Shown: in pieces, positions 33,321 through 43,693 of the stretch | How the letters are laid out: each line of letters starts with the position of its first letter | Numbering within the stretch: position 1 is the stretch's first letter | NCBI GenBank assembly: GCA_026129525.1 | Contig: JAHCHW010000008.1 | Coordinates: 62,001 to 126,000 of the forward strand | DNA length: 64,000 nt | Reading direction: 5' to 3' | Source of the DNA: Chitinophagales bacterium | GTDB lineage: Bacteria > Bacteroidota > Bacteroidia > Chitinophagales > LD1 | Notes under the pieces: generated by a model | Database searches by the model: none | The model's input: the letters and a program-made list of their open reading frames with translations, nothing else | What the model was told of the DNA's origin: nothing | Position numbers and translations under genes: made by a program

Positions 33321-35981
33321 ATGGCAGAAGTAAAAGCATTACGATTAGCAAAGGCAGGAGCCACTTACAATGTTTCGCAGGAACACATTCTGGAAGCACT
33401 GAAAAAGGCAAAATTTGCCCTTACCGGTAACCCCAACGAAAAACTGACGGCTGAAATGATTGCCGTACTGGACAAGGAGTTCGGAACGGATAAAAACATT
33501 AAACAACAGGCCGACAGCACCAAGCTGGACAAAACAAAACCCGAAACGGTTGTAATGCAGGAAGATGTTGCCACCACGCATCATCCTAAAAAAGAAGAAG
33601 AGGAAAAAGACATTCTTATTACCAGCAACATTCTGCATAAAGAAGAAGTGATTGCTGCCGAAAAAGTGAAGTTGGATGGCCCGAAAGTATTGGGCACCGT
33701 TGACTTAAATGCCGGAAAGAAAACCAAGAAGAAAGAAGAACCGGTTGCACCCGTTGAAGAAGTACAGGAAAAACCTGCCAAAAAGAAAAAACCGGAACCC
33801 GAGCCGGAACCCGAAGTAAAACACGAAACACAATACCAGAAGTTAGAAGGTCCTAAGGTTCTCGGAAAAATTGAAATAAAGCAGGAGCCGGTTAAAAAGA
33901 AAGAAGAACCCAAAACCGATGCGGACGGTGAAAAGAAAAAGCGCGAACGCAAACTGGTTAAGAAAAAAGAAAGAGCTGCACCGGTTGCTGGCGATACGTA
34001 CTACGATAAAAAAGTAGAAAACTTCCAGCGCAAGCGCAACGAAAAAGGAAAACCTGAACAAACTGCCGCCCCTGCCGAAATAACCGAGAAGGAGATTGAA
34101 GACAAAATCAAAGCCACTATGGCTAAGATTCAGGCGCAAACTTCGAAGAGCGACCGTTCAAAACTGCGTAGAGAGAAACGCGAAACCGCTCAGGAAAAAC
34201 TTGCAGCCGAGCAGGCACAAACCGCTTCGGGCAAACTTAAGGTTACCGAGTTTATGACAGTGAGCGAACTCGCCAGCCTTATGAACGTTCCTCCGGTGCA
34301 GGTTATTCAAACTTGTATGCAGTTGGGCGTAATGGTTTCCATTAACCAACGCTTGGATGCCGAAATTTTGGAGTTAGTGGCAGGCGAGCACGGGTTTGAA
34401 GTGGAGTTTCAATCGGCAGAAGAAACAACTGCTTTTGTTGAAGAAGAAACAGATAAACCCGAAGATTTAAAACCACGCGCGCCCATTGTTACTATTATGG
34501 GTCACGTTGACCACGGTAAAACATCGTTGTTGGATTACATCCGAAAAACAAATGTGGTTTCGAAAGAAGCCGGTGGTATTACCCAACACATTGGCGCATA
34601 CGAAGTAACCACTGCAAGCGGAAGAGAGATTACGTTTTTGGATACCCCCGGCCACGAAGCGTTTACCGCCATGCGTGCACGCGGTGCAAAAGTTACCGAT
34701 GTTGCCGTAATTGTAATTGCTGCCGATGATGCGGTGATGCCGCAAACAAAAGAAGCCATTAACCACGCGCAAAGCGCAGGCGTGCCCATGATTTTTGCCT
34801 TCAACAAAATTGATAAGGACGGAGCCAATGCCGATAAAATTCGCGAACAGTTGGCAAACATGAATTTGCTGGTAGAAGAATGGGGTGGTAAATATCAAAG
34901 TCAGGAAATTTCGGCCAAAAAGGGATTGAACATTGATGCGCTGCTCGATAAAATTTTGATTGAAGCCGATTTACTTGAACTGAAAGCCAACCCAAATAAA
35001 CCGGCCATAGGCTCGGTAATTGAAGCTACACTCGATAAAGGACGCGGCTACACGGCTACGCTTCTTGTGCAGTCGGGAACATTAAACAAAGGCGATATTT
35101 TGGTTTGCGGACCTTATATGGGTCGCGTAAAGGCAATGTTCGACCACACCGGTGCCAGAATTGAAAAAGCCGGACCTTCTACTCCTGTTCAAATTCTTGG
35201 TTTAAGCGGTGCCCCGCAAGCGGGTGAAAAATTTAAGGTGTTCGATAACGAACAGGATGCAAAAGAACTCGCCAACAAACGCGCACAGTTAGAACGCGAA
35301 ACAGGCATACGCACCAAAAAGCACATTACGCTCGATGAAATAGGCAGACGCTTGGCATTGGGCAACTTTAAAGAACTCAACCTCATTATTAAAGGTGATG
35401 TGGACGGCTCGGTAGAAGCGTTGACCGATTCGTTGATGAAACTTTCAACCGAAGAAGTGCAGGTGAAAGTAATTCACAAAGGCGTTGGGCAAATTTCCGA
35501 AGCGGATGTGTTGCTGGCAACAGCTTCCGATGCAATTATCATCGGCTTTAATGTTCGTCCTTCGCAAAACGCGAAAAAGATTGCCGAAACCGAAAACATC
35601 GAAATCAAACTTTACTCTATTATCTACAACGCCATTGAAGATATTAAGAGTGCAATGGAAGGTTTATTGGAGCCTAAGATTGAAGAAAAAATTATCGGTA
35701 ACGTGGATGTGCGCGAAACCTTCCATGTATCGAAAGTGGGAACCATTGCCGGTTGCTTTGTGCGCGAAGGAAGAATTTTGCGCTCTTCCAAAATCCGCAT
35801 TATCCGCGATGGCATTGTAATTCACAACGGTGTGCTGGCTTCGCTGAAACGTTTTAAAGACGATGCCAAAGAAGTGGTAAGCGGCTTGGATTGCGGTGTG
35901 CAGATAAAAGACTTTCAGGATATTAAAACAGGCGACACTATTGAGGTGTATGAAGAAGTAGAAGTGCAACGTAAACTGTAA
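33321..35981 (+). CDS. infB: Translation initiation factor IF-2
   Basis: GTPase that delivers initiator fMet-tRNA to the 30S subunit and promotes subunit joining. From the ATG at 33321 ([20 protein letters not shown], the usual IF2_N start) it has 886 residues; the frame upstream to 33264 is spacer. About 380 N-terminal residues are a Lys/Glu/Pro-rich, low-complexity region typical of Bacteroidota. The G domain has GHVDHGKT at 394, DTPGHE at 441 and NKID at 495, followed by domain II and the C-terminal IF2 and fMet-tRNA domains ([20 protein letters not shown]). It is the last gene of the operon and convergent with the MBL-fold gene 13 nt away. Confidence 0.98.
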   Translation: MAEVKALRLAKAGATYNVSQEHILEALKKAKFALTGNPNEKLTAEMIAVLDKEFGTDKNIKQQADSTKLDKTKPETVVMQEDVATTHHPKKEEEEKDILITSNILHKEEVIAAEKVKLDGPKVLGTVDLNAGKKTKKKEEPVAPVEEVQEKPAKKKKPEPEPEPEVKHETQYQKLEGPKVLGKIEIKQEPVKKKEEPKTDADGEKKKRERKLVKKKERAAPVAGDTYYDKKVENFQRKRNEKGKPEQTAAPAEITEKEIEDKIKATMAKIQAQTSKSDRSKLRREKRETAQEKLAAEQAQTASGKLKVTEFMTVSELASLMNVPPVQVIQTCMQLGVMVSINQRLDAEILELVAGEHGFEVEFQSAEETTAFVEEETDKPEDLKPRAPIVTIMGHVDHGKTSLLDYIRKTNVVSKEAGGITQHIGAYEVTTASGREITFLDTPGHEAFTAMRARGAKVTDVAVIVIAADDAVMPQTKEAINHAQSAGVPMIFAFNKIDKDGANADKIREQLANMNLLVEEWGGKYQSQEISAKKGLNIDALLDKILIEADLLELKANPNKPAIGSVIEATLDKGRGYTATLLVQSGTLNKGDILVCGPYMGRVKAMFDHTGARIEKAGPSTPVQILGLSGAPQAGEKFKVFDNEQDAKELANKRAQLERETGIRTKKHITLDEIGRRLALGNFKELNLIIKGDVDGSVEALTDSLMKLSTEEVQVKVIHKGVGQISEADVLLATASDAIIIGFNVRPSQNAKKIAETENIEIKLYSIIYNAIEDIKSAMEGLLEPKIEEKIIGNVDVRETFHVSKVGTIAGCFVREGRILRSSKIRIIRDGIVIHNGVLASLKRFKDDAKEVVSGLDCGVQIKDFQDIKTGDTIEVYEEVEVQRKL

Positions 35982-35994
35982 AAGCATTGCGTTT

Positions 35995-37278
35995 TTACGC
36001 TCCGCTTAGTTTCCGGCTAATCCGTTTCCATACTTGTTTTGCTATGTAAACAAGATTGAATCTTTCGCCAAAGTTGTTCATTTGCGAAATCTGAAAATAG
36101 ATTTTGAAGTTGAAGAAACTTCCGCGCGGTGGTAACTGGTAACGTCCGTTTACCCGCAGCGTACCACCGCCCCACAAATACTTAAAACAATAATTAAGTG
36201 CATCTGCCGAAAGAGCAATATCGCAGTTATCAGCCGCCATTTCGCTCTTTTGTAAACCGGTCTTCAGCGAAAAAATGTACGATGCCGCATAATCGGTAAT
36301 GTAAATGCGGGTGGGTTTCAGCAGTTGAATGAAAAACGAATTGAACTTCAGTAAATCATCGGCAAACTTTTTTGCGTTCAATGTTAGTTCATCTTCCGCC
36401 ACAATTTTTGTTTCTGCCAATGGCGGATTAGCCATAATTGCGTTCCAGTCGGCAATGTAGCGTTCAATAGCGGGAATGCTGTTGTAACCCTTACTGCCTG
36501 CCTTCCATACATCGCCCGGATACATAACAACAGGCGTAGCTTTAGTATGCTGTTTTATGAAATCGAAAATGAAATCAATTTTTTTTGCTCCGTCATTCAG
36601 GTAAAAGTTTTCGCGGTGGCAAAACCAGATAAAACTGGCAAAGGGCACAATGTATTCGGGCTGAACAATGCGGTTTTGCCGAAGTATTTCCTGTAATTTT
36701 TCTTCGGCAATTCGTTTGCGTGTGGCATGGTCGTCTTTATTGCCTGCCCAATTAGCATACGAGAACTGCGTAAACAGCACATCGGTTTTTCCGGCAATTT
36801 GCTTTATGTGTTCCACCTGCCGGTCGTTTTCCATTACGCAATCGTTCAGATTAAGCAGGGTACAATCTTGCGTGCGAATACAAATCCACGAATCGCCATC
36901 GCTGTGCGGTTTATTGTAAACCGAAATTGCATCGCTTAAAGCAACCCACTCCGGCTTTAACTCCACCACATTGCCGAATCCCATTTTCTTGCATAGCTCT
37001 ACTACTTTTTTGTCTAGCGTTTCCTGATACAACACCGTTATTCGCTTGCGGTACTGCATAGGAATTTTGCTGAGTACCGGTGGGCTGAAATGGTCAGGGT
37101 GTTCGTGCGAAAACCAAATGTGTGTAATGTCTTTAAAGTCTTCGTATGTAAACTTCGTTCTGCTTACATGTGCCCATCCTTCGTAAAAAGCATAGCCTTC
37201 CAACCAAGGGTCAATCAACAACCGGATATTGCCTTCCTGTACTACGAACGAAGCATGGTTTACAAATTCTATTTGCAT
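35995..37278 (-). CDS. MBL-fold metallohydrolase (CMP-Neu5Ac hydroxylase/UlaG-like)
   Basis: A 427-residue cytoplasmic protein with a metallo-beta-lactamase fold. The start MQIEFVNHASFVVQEGNIRL leads to LLIDPWLEG and the metal motif HIWFSHEHPDHFSPP (HxHxDH). Later His/Asp ligands are in YNKPHSDGDSW and TQFSYANWAG. The C-terminal half (LLKPTRIYITDYAASYIFSL, RVNGRYQLPPRGSFFNF) resembles the lipid- or sugar-binding extension of the group annotated as CMP-N-acetylneuraminate hydroxylase-like. Bacterial members are thought to act in cell-wall or sugar modification. No Rieske domain is visible, so the exact reaction is unknown. Confidence 0.8.
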   Translation of the reverse strand: MQIEFVNHASFVVQEGNIRLLIDPWLEGYAFYEGWAHVSRTKFTYEDFKDITHIWFSHEHPDHFSPPVLSKIPMQYRKRITVLYQETLDKKVVELCKKMGFGNVVELKPEWVALSDAISVYNKPHSDGDSWICIRTQDCTLLNLNDCVMENDRQVEHIKQIAGKTDVLFTQFSYANWAGNKDDHATRKRIAEEKLQEILRQNRIVQPEYIVPFASFIWFCHRENFYLNDGAKKIDFIFDFIKQHTKATPVVMYPGDVWKAGSKGYNSIPAIERYIADWNAIMANPPLAETKIVAEDELTLNAKKFADDLLKFNSFFIQLLKPTRIYITDYAASYIFSLKTGLQKSEMAADNCDIALSADALNYCFKYLWGGGTLRVNGRYQLPPRGSFFNFKIYFQISQMNNFGERFNLVYIAKQVWKRISRKLSGA

Positions 37279-37369
37279 AGCGTGGATTACAATGCTAAAA
37301 ATTAAAACAGAATTCGGTGTATGAATTGTTTGAAACTTTACTGCCTGTCATTTTTATATTTATAGCTGT

Positions 37370-38302
37370 ATGAATTGGGAGATGCTTCTTTTTGTGCCTG
37401 CGCTGGCAGTATTGCTTTTTTCCGCGCGTTTGTTTACACGCTCGGCAGTGTTGCTTGGCGCGTGGATGCGCTTACCCGAGTTTGTTATTGGAATTTTTAT
37501 TGTAGGCATCGGCACTTCCTTGCCGGAACTGATTTCGGGCGTGCTGGCAGTATTAAAAGGAAGTTCGGAGATAATTCCCGGCAATGTAATTGGTGCCAAC
37601 ATTGCCAATTTGCTGATGGTTACCGGTTTTGCCGTTGCTATTAACCGCAAACCCATTACGCTCGGCAGCAGCTACATAAATATTGACCTGCACTTTATGT
37701 TAGGCGGATTTTTTGTGTTGTTTCTGATAGCGCACGATGGGCAGATTACTTTCAGCGAAGGTTTTTTCGGACTGGTAATTTTTGTGTTGTATAGTGTGTT
37801 TCTGATAAGAGGCGGTGAGGAAAATCCGAAAGCTTCAACAGATGTAAGTGTTACCTCATTTCCTAAAAAAGCAGTTGCTTTATTGTTGGGGGCTGCCGTG
37901 GGTATTTATTTTGGAGCTGAATACACAGTACGCTCTATTGGAGCCATTGCCGTTGCATTGCAAATTCCTCCTGCAATAATTGCATTAACGGTTTTATCGC
38001 TTGGCACTACCTTACCCGAGTTAGTAGTAAATATTTCAGCCATTCGCGATGGCAAGGCTGAAATGGCAATAGGCAATATTTTAGGCTCTTGCGTGTTCAA
38101 CACACTGGTAATACCGGGAGTTACTTCGGCTGTGGGTGTAATTACCGTTCCTGTGGCATTAGTTAGTTTCTCGCTGCCCGTAATGGGGGCAGCAGGTATT
38201 TTCTTTTACTTGATTACACAGGACAAAAAAATTTCGGTTTGGGAAGGATTGATGTTCGTGTTCATTTATCTGTTGTTTTTGATGAAAACCGCTGTCGGTT
38301 AA
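37370..38302 (+). CDS. Calcium/sodium exchanger, CaCA family
   Basis: A 310-residue inner-membrane antiporter with about ten transmembrane helices. The two inverted alpha-repeats that form the ion site are clear: GIGTSLPELISGVLAV near residue 45 and SLGTTLPELVVNISAI near residue 208. Each is followed by a conserved Asn segment (PGNVIGANIANLL; IGNILGSCVFNTL). This is the pattern of YrbG-type K+-independent Ca2+/Na+ exchangers. It is upstream of and 18 nt from the fatty-acid-hydroxylase-like gene. Confidence 0.93.
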   Translation: MNWEMLLFVPALAVLLFSARLFTRSAVLLGAWMRLPEFVIGIFIVGIGTSLPELISGVLAVLKGSSEIIPGNVIGANIANLLMVTGFAVAINRKPITLGSSYINIDLHFMLGGFFVLFLIAHDGQITFSEGFFGLVIFVLYSVFLIRGGEENPKASTDVSVTSFPKKAVALLLGAAVGIYFGAEYTVRSIGAIAVALQIPPAIIALTVLSLGTTLPELVVNISAIRDGKAEMAIGNILGSCVFNTLVIPGVTSAVGVITVPVALVSFSLPVMGAAGIFFYLITQDKKISVWEGLMFVFIYLLFLMKTAVG

Positions 38303-38320
38303 TTCATTTTCATAAATAAT

Positions 38321-39598
38321 ATGGATGCCTTTGAAGTAGCAAACAACGAAGCGGTAAAAATTGCAGGCATTGCCATTGCCGTAACTTTTGTGAGTTGCAT
38401 TTTTATTGAATTTCTCCTCTCCAAAGTGCTGAAAAGAAATTATGCTTCTTCGCAGTATCTCATAATCAATCTATCGGTTGCCTTTCTGCAACAACTTACC
38501 GACTTACTCAACAAAGGAGTTTTTCTGTTTGCCTTTGTGTGGGTGCAACAACATTATTCGTTGCAAGATTTATTCGGGTGGAAGAAGATTGAAGCAGTGA
38601 ATCCTTTTTCGCCATTCAATCCGTTGCAACTGTTCAACTATTTTTTGGTAATTGTAATTGCCGATTTCTGCCAGTATTGGTTACACCGTTTTTCGCATGA
38701 AATAAACATTATGTGGGCTGGGCATGTTACACATCATTCCAACAGCGAATACAACCTCAGCGTAGCCGTTAGGCAAAGCGCGGTAGAAGGAATTTACACC
38801 TGGGTGTTTTTTATGCCGCTGGCATTTTTCGGCATTCCGTGGCAACTATTTGTGCTGGCGTACTCGGTGAGTTTGCTTTGGCAGTTTTTGGTGCATACGC
38901 AATTCGTAAAGCGCTTAGGTTTTCTGGAAACATTTATGGCAACACCATCGCACCATCGCGTGCATCACGGCAAAAACGAACGCTATATCGATAAAAACTA
39001 CGGGGCATTTTTTATTGTGTGGGATAAACTCTTCGGCACGTTTGAACCCGAAACCGAAAAAGTAGAATACGGCATTACACAACCGCTGCAAAACGAAAAT
39101 CCGTTGTGGAGTAATGTGCACCATCATGCCGATATTTTGAAACGAGTTTGGAATGATGAATCAGTGAGCGGTAAAATGAAATGGCTTTTCGGAAAGCCTT
39201 CGGCTATTTACGGAAAAGAAAAAGTTACGGCATCGGCAACACAGTTTACGCCACAATCCGAGAAAGTAGTTTATGTGTTTATCAATTTTCTACTAACTGC
39301 CGTTGCAGGCTTTTTACTGATGAACACGATTGAGCAAACACGCAACCTTTGGCTTTATGCAGCAACAGCAGGAGGTGTATTTGTTTGCTTCAGTATTTAT
39401 ACGGCATTGCTGGAAAACAAAAAGTGGGCTGATTATGCAGAAGCAGCAAGATTGTGTGTGATGTTGGCGGGCGGTGTTGTTTTGATTGCAAACACAGAAA
39501 ATTTATTGGGATGGGCAGTAACCGGTAGTGCAATCTGCTTCATTGTATTTACCTTGTTTATTGCTGCTAAATACAGAAGCTATTCAAGCGCCTTATAA
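38321..39598 (+). CDS. Sterol desaturase/fatty acid hydroxylase superfamily protein
   Basis: A 425-residue polytopic membrane protein. The di-iron His clusters are complete: WLHRFSHE (HxxxH), AGHVTHHS (HxxHH) and HHRVHHG (HxxHH), all within residues about 125-215. This is followed by NYGAFFIVWDKLFGTFEPE, typical of the family. The long extra C-terminal half with four more hydrophobic helices resembles alkylglycerol monooxygenase-type members. It probably hydroxylates or desaturates a lipid in the inner membrane. The 3' end overlaps the convergent glycosyltransferase gene by 19 nt. Confidence 0.88.
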   Translation: MDAFEVANNEAVKIAGIAIAVTFVSCIFIEFLLSKVLKRNYASSQYLIINLSVAFLQQLTDLLNKGVFLFAFVWVQQHYSLQDLFGWKKIEAVNPFSPFNPLQLFNYFLVIVIADFCQYWLHRFSHEINIMWAGHVTHHSNSEYNLSVAVRQSAVEGIYTWVFFMPLAFFGIPWQLFVLAYSVSLLWQFLVHTQFVKRLGFLETFMATPSHHRVHHGKNERYIDKNYGAFFIVWDKLFGTFEPETEKVEYGITQPLQNENPLWSNVHHHADILKRVWNDESVSGKMKWLFGKPSAIYGKEKVTASATQFTPQSEKVVYVFINFLLTAVAGFLLMNTIEQTRNLWLYAATAGGVFVCFSIYTALLENKKWADYAEAARLCVMLAGGVVLIANTENLLGWAVTGSAICFIVFTLFIAAKYRSYSSAL

Positions 39599-40704
39599 AC
39601 TCGCATCACTTTCTCTGCAAATATTTTATCGGTCATGGTTTGTGCGTGAACATATCCTTCGGCAACCATCTTGCTTCTGAGATTTTCATATTTCAATACC
39701 AACAAAATTTTTTCGGCAATATCTTCGGCAGAAAGCGGATTGACAAGCAATGAACTTTTTCCTGCGGCTTCTTCAATCGCATTGTCTTTAGTAGTAATAA
39801 CCGGAATTTTGGAAAACAATGCTTCTAAAACCGGAGCGCCAAAGCCCTCGAACAAACTCGGAAACACAAACACACTTGCCGCTTGGTAAACTGACGGTAA
39901 ATCTTCGTTGCTGATATTGGAAACAATGCGAACCCGCTGTTGCAGATTTTTGTCAGCAATCAATTGTTCAATTTCTTTTCGGTTGCTGCCGCTGTTGCCT
40001 GCCAATACCAAATCTTCTTCTATTTTATCTTTAATTCTGTCGAAAGCCTCAATCAGTGTTTGTTGATTTTTGCGCGGAAAAAAGGAGCCGACATTCAGTA
40101 TGTACTCCCTCGGCAGATTGTATTTCTGCGTAACGATCGATGACCGATGACCGATGACTGGTGCTTGAAAGGCAGTATCAACACTTGGGTAAATTACCGT
40201 AATTTTTTTTTCCGGTACTTTGTAAAACTCTATCAGGTCGCGCTTGGTTTCTTGGCTAACGGCAATAATGTGGTCGGCATGTTTGGCAGCATAACGGGTT
40301 TTCAGTTCGTATATCTGCCGGTCGAAAAACGGATACTGTGCTTTGTGTTTCAGAAAAATAAGGTCGTGAATGGTAACGACCTTGCGAATGCCCGGTAACA
40401 AACGACCAAACGGAATTTCGTTACTGAGACCGTGATAAACATCTATGCGTTTGTTTAGCAAACTGCTCTTTATGCCAAACGAACGCCAAAGCGAATGAAA
40501 CGCCTTTTGAAATTTTGTTTCCGGAAAATGAAGTTTAAAATTGCCATGTAACTGGTGAAAAAACTCATCCTGTGCTTTTGGCGAAAACAGATGATACTCG
40601 TGCTCCGGAAAATCGCGCATCAGCGCATTGAGCAAAATGCGCGCATGATTCCCCAAGCCGGTGGCATTATTTAAAGCACGTTTAGCATCAAATCCAATTT
40701 TCAT
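39580..40704 (-). CDS. Glycosyltransferase family 4
   Basis: A 374-residue GT-B-fold glycosyltransferase. It has an N-terminal acceptor-side domain (MKIGFDAKRALNNATGLGNH, GRLLPGIRKVVTIHDLIFLK). The donor-binding C-terminal domain shows NVGSFFPRKNQQTLIEAF and the E-x7-E segment FPSLFEGFGAPVLEAL. It is the last gene of a minus-strand cluster (ligase/polymerase, GT2, GT4), overlapping the GT2 gene by 4 nt. It probably adds a sugar to a surface polysaccharide or LPS core; donor and acceptor are unknown. Confidence 0.93.
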   Translation of the reverse strand: MKIGFDAKRALNNATGLGNHARILLNALMRDFPEHEYHLFSPKAQDEFFHQLHGNFKLHFPETKFQKAFHSLWRSFGIKSSLLNKRIDVYHGLSNEIPFGRLLPGIRKVVTIHDLIFLKHKAQYPFFDRQIYELKTRYAAKHADHIIAVSQETKRDLIEFYKVPEKKITVIYPSVDTAFQAPVIGHRSSIVTQKYNLPREYILNVGSFFPRKNQQTLIEAFDRIKDKIEEDLVLAGNSGSNRKEIEQLIADKNLQQRVRIVSNISNEDLPSVYQAASVFVFPSLFEGFGAPVLEALFSKIPVITTKDNAIEEAAGKSSLLVNPLSAEDIAEKILLVLKYENLRSKMVAEGYVHAQTMTDKIFAEKVMRVYKALE

Positions 40705-41468
40705 AACCTCACTCGCAAATATTTCAGTTTAAGCGCCCGAAAATATTTCAGAAACACTTCGCGGCTTTGGTGATAGCAAATAAACAATCCGGTTGCCCCT
40801 TCGGTAAACCCGAGTTTAAAAATGTAGTTGCGAATAAACTTAAACGGTGCACTAAACATCATTTTGAAGAAAAGAAAAACCGCACGCTCCACTTTTAAAT
40901 GTTGTGCACTTATGTCTGCAAATTTTTCCCGCTGTTGCAAGAACGATTCGCGGGTTGGATACGTGTAATGCAGTAAATCGCCTTTTAAATGCTTGATGGA
41001 ACATCTTTTTTCGAGTTCGAACTTATCGTGCGGGTTTATTCCTTTCCACTCGCCTTTAGTGCGGTTCCACAAACGGAGTTTAGTGTCCGGATACCAGCCG
41101 CAGGTTTTTATCGGCTTGCCGCAAAAAAAATTAAGGCGATTTATGGTATAACCGTCCGCATCCAAATTTTTATGGAGCGATAACAGCGATTGCTTCAGGT
41201 CATTGCTTAATGCTTCATCGGCATCTAAGGAAAGCACATATTCATGTGCGGCATTTTCTTTCGCCCAATTTTTTTGTTGTATGTGCCCTTCGAATTTGTG
41301 TTGAACAACACGTGCACCCTTTTTAGTAGCAACTGCAACGGTATTGTCTGTAGAAAAAGAATCCACCACTAATACTTCATCTGCAATTTCTTTTACCGAA
41401 TCAATACACCTTCCGATGTTTTCTTCTTCGTTGTAAGCAATGATAACTACCGAAAGTTTATGCGTCAT
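40701..41468 (-). CDS. Glycosyltransferase family 2 (WaaE-like)
   Basis: A 255-residue GT-A-fold enzyme. The start MTHKLSVVIIAYNEEENIGR is the classic GT2 N-terminus. VLVVDSFSTDNTV and the metal-binding YVLSLDADEAL (DxD) follow, then CGWYPDTKLRLWNR, which is typical of WaaE/KdtX-type transferases that modify LPS core. The C-terminal part is basic and may contact membrane (FLFFKMMFSAPFKFIRNYIF). The reading frame overlaps its neighbours on both sides by 4 and 11 nt, indicating translational coupling. Confidence 0.93.
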   Translation of the reverse strand: MTHKLSVVIIAYNEEENIGRCIDSVKEIADEVLVVDSFSTDNTVAVATKKGARVVQHKFEGHIQQKNWAKENAAHEYVLSLDADEALSNDLKQSLLSLHKNLDADGYTINRLNFFCGKPIKTCGWYPDTKLRLWNRTKGEWKGINPHDKFELEKRCSIKHLKGDLLHYTYPTRESFLQQREKFADISAQHLKVERAVFLFFKMMFSAPFKFIRNYIFKLGFTEGATGLFICYHQSREVFLKYFRALKLKYLRVRL

Positions 41469-42711
41469 GTTGAAAGCGGTTCAGCAGCAACAAAAGAAAG
41501 ATAAGGTAAAAACCGGTTCCCATTTGTTCTTCGAGGGAGTGTTCGGTAAAAAACGAAGAGAAAAGCGAAAGGTAAAACACAACGGCAATCCACTGTTTAT
41601 GCAAACCCGTTAACACAAACGGGTAAAAAAATGCGAACAGAAAAATCAGCAAACCTGCAATACCGGTGGTAGCCAACATCCACACAAACTGATTGTGCGG
41701 CAGTCTCCGGTTTTCGGGCGAAACGGAAGGGTAATCCCGTTCATAAAACTTCGCACATTCATTTTTTAAATCACCGGCTCCGGCTCCTAACAGTATATGT
41801 TCTTTCCAAATGTCTATACCCACTTTCATGGAAGCGAGCCGCATGGCATCGCTCTTGTTGTTTATTTCTCCCTTTTTATACTCGCCCAAATCGTAGCGCA
41901 TGTAGTTTATTTTGTTGTGCAGGCTGGGAATAAACTGATACGCCAAATACGGAAGCAGGGCGATTGCCGCCATCAGCAAAACTCCCCACAGCCATTTTTT
42001 TTCGGCAATCAAAAAATGCACCACCATAAAACACAAGCCGAGATACAAGGCAAGCAATCCGCTTCGCACACTTAGTATATGCAGCGCAACAAAAACAAAG
42101 GCAGCACAAAAAATCTGCAAATATTTTTCAGCACTGCTAAACAGATACATACGTTGCCGCAACAAATACAAACAACCAAAAAACGAAAAAGCCAGCATAA
42201 GCGAATAACGGATATGGCTGTACGGAATAGCAAGTGCATTTCCCCTCAAAAACGATTCGGTGATATGCCGGTAATCCTGGTAGTAGTTAAACAAAATAAC
42301 CGTGGTGCTTACGAAAAACGTACCGATGAATACATACAAAACAGCAACAAAAGTTCTATCGCTCAGTTTTTTAATGCCTGCAAATGCCAAGGGCAAAAAC
42401 AAATACGGCAGTTTAATCCGCACCCAATTCAGCCAGTCATTTTTATCTTCAGAATACAAGCCCGACACAAAAACAATCCAGAAAAAAAGCGATAACACCC
42501 ACAACTCGTTTCGTTTAAAAAAGTTGTCGAAAAGTGTTTTAGGATGATTGCTGAAAACCGCTACCGCTACCATCCCAATCATGCCAATGCTTACCATGGC
42601 ACGCGAACAAGTAAAGCCTATAAAAATAAGTGTGCAACACAGTGCAACTAACCGGTCGGCATATTTAACCGGAATAAAACCGGTATTGCAGTATTGCATT
42701 TCGCTATTCAC
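41458..42711 (-). CDS. O-antigen ligase/polymerase family membrane protein
   Basis: A 417-residue inner-membrane protein with about eleven hydrophobic helices and one large periplasmic loop (about 230-320) containing IWKEHILLGAGAGDLKNECA and LPHNQFVWMLATTGIAG. These are the Wzy_C-type signature of O-antigen ligases and polymerases (WaaL/Wzy). Only context favours one role: with two glycosyltransferases behind it, it probably joins or polymerises a lipid-linked glycan in the periplasm. It is the first gene of the minus-strand polysaccharide cluster, divergent from meaB with about 40 nt between the starts. Confidence 0.88.
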   Translation of the reverse strand: MNSEMQYCNTGFIPVKYADRLVALCCTLIFIGFTCSRAMVSIGMIGMVAVAVFSNHPKTLFDNFFKRNELWVLSLFFWIVFVSGLYSEDKNDWLNWVRIKLPYLFLPLAFAGIKKLSDRTFVAVLYVFIGTFFVSTTVILFNYYQDYRHITESFLRGNALAIPYSHIRYSLMLAFSFFGCLYLLRQRMYLFSSAEKYLQIFCAAFVFVALHILSVRSGLLALYLGLCFMVVHFLIAEKKWLWGVLLMAAIALLPYLAYQFIPSLHNKINYMRYDLGEYKKGEINNKSDAMRLASMKVGIDIWKEHILLGAGAGDLKNECAKFYERDYPSVSPENRRLPHNQFVWMLATTGIAGLLIFLFAFFYPFVLTGLHKQWIAVVFYLSLFSSFFTEHSLEEQMGTGFYLIFLLLLLNRFQHDA

Positions 42712-42752
42712 TATTAACTATTCACTATTTTTCACCCGCAAACATACAAGAG

Positions 42753-43628
42753 TTGAACACTACCTATATCAGCGATTTTAAAACACTTGCCCGCAGTATT
42801 TCTGTTGTAGAAAATGAAGCGGAAGGTTTTGAAACTCTCTTGCAACAACTCCAACCCGGCAATATGCCGGTGATTGGTTTTACCGGACCTCCCGGTGCCG
42901 GCAAAAGCACGCTGTTAAACGCGGTAGTCGGCATTTTATTGGAGCAGGGTAAAAAAGTGGGATTGATTTTGGTAGACCCCTCTTCGCCTTTCAACTTTGG
43001 GGCATTGCTGGGCGACCGCCTCCGAATGACCACTCACTTCAACAACCCCAATTTATTTATTCGTTCACTTGCCACACGCGGATCGCTTGGCGGACTGAGC
43101 GACAAGATTATTGAGGTGTTGGAGGTAATGAAAAGCTATCCGTTCGATTACATTTTTGTGGAAACAGTGGGCGTAGGACAAAGTGAAGTGGAAATAGCCG
43201 GCTTAGCCGATACCACAGTGGTGGTGCTGGTTCCCGAATCGGGCGACAGCATACAGGCAATGAAAGCCGGACTGATGGAAATTGCCGACCTGTTTGTAAT
43301 AAACAAAGCCGACCGTGCCGATGCCGATGCGTTGGTTAATTCATTGCAACACCAGTTGCAGATGAACGGCAAAGCCGATACACCGGTAATAAAAACAGTT
43401 GCTGTGGAAGTAAAGGGAGTGAACGAGATGATAGAGGAAATAGAACGCTTAAAAAAACACCCTGCCTCCGATAATCGCAGGCTACTACTCCTTACCGAAA
43501 AAGCTTTGCGACTTATTGCCGCAAAACGAATGAAGGATATTGACAAGGAAGCATTGCGTAACCAACTGAAAACCGCTTTGCAGCAAGCAAACTTTAATTT
43601 GTATGGCTTTGTACGAGGATTCTTTTAA
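42753..43628 (+). CDS. meaB: Methylmalonyl-CoA mutase-associated GTPase MeaB
   Basis: G-protein chaperone that loads and protects the adenosylcobalamin-dependent methylmalonyl-CoA mutase. It has 291 residues. G1 is GFTGPPGAGKST near residue 46, then VDPSSPFNFGALLGDRLRM, VETVGVGQSEVEIAGLADT (G3 region) and NKAD (G4). These are the MeaB/ArgK hallmark segments. The start is TTG at 42753; no ATG gives a full N-terminus. The mutase genes are not in the window. The GTPase core is complete, including the Asp of the G3 equivalent. Confidence 0.93.
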   Translation: MNTTYISDFKTLARSISVVENEAEGFETLLQQLQPGNMPVIGFTGPPGAGKSTLLNAVVGILLEQGKKVGLILVDPSSPFNFGALLGDRLRMTTHFNNPNLFIRSLATRGSLGGLSDKIIEVLEVMKSYPFDYIFVETVGVGQSEVEIAGLADTTVVVLVPESGDSIQAMKAGLMEIADLFVINKADRADADALVNSLQHQLQMNGKADTPVIKTVAVEVKGVNEMIEEIERLKKHPASDNRRLLLLTEKALRLIAAKRMKDIDKEALRNQLKTALQQANFNLYGFVRGFF

Positions 43629-43693
43629 AACAATCTGTTCTCATATTTTCCTTAACACTACTACCTTATATTCGCCACTCAATTCACTGAGTT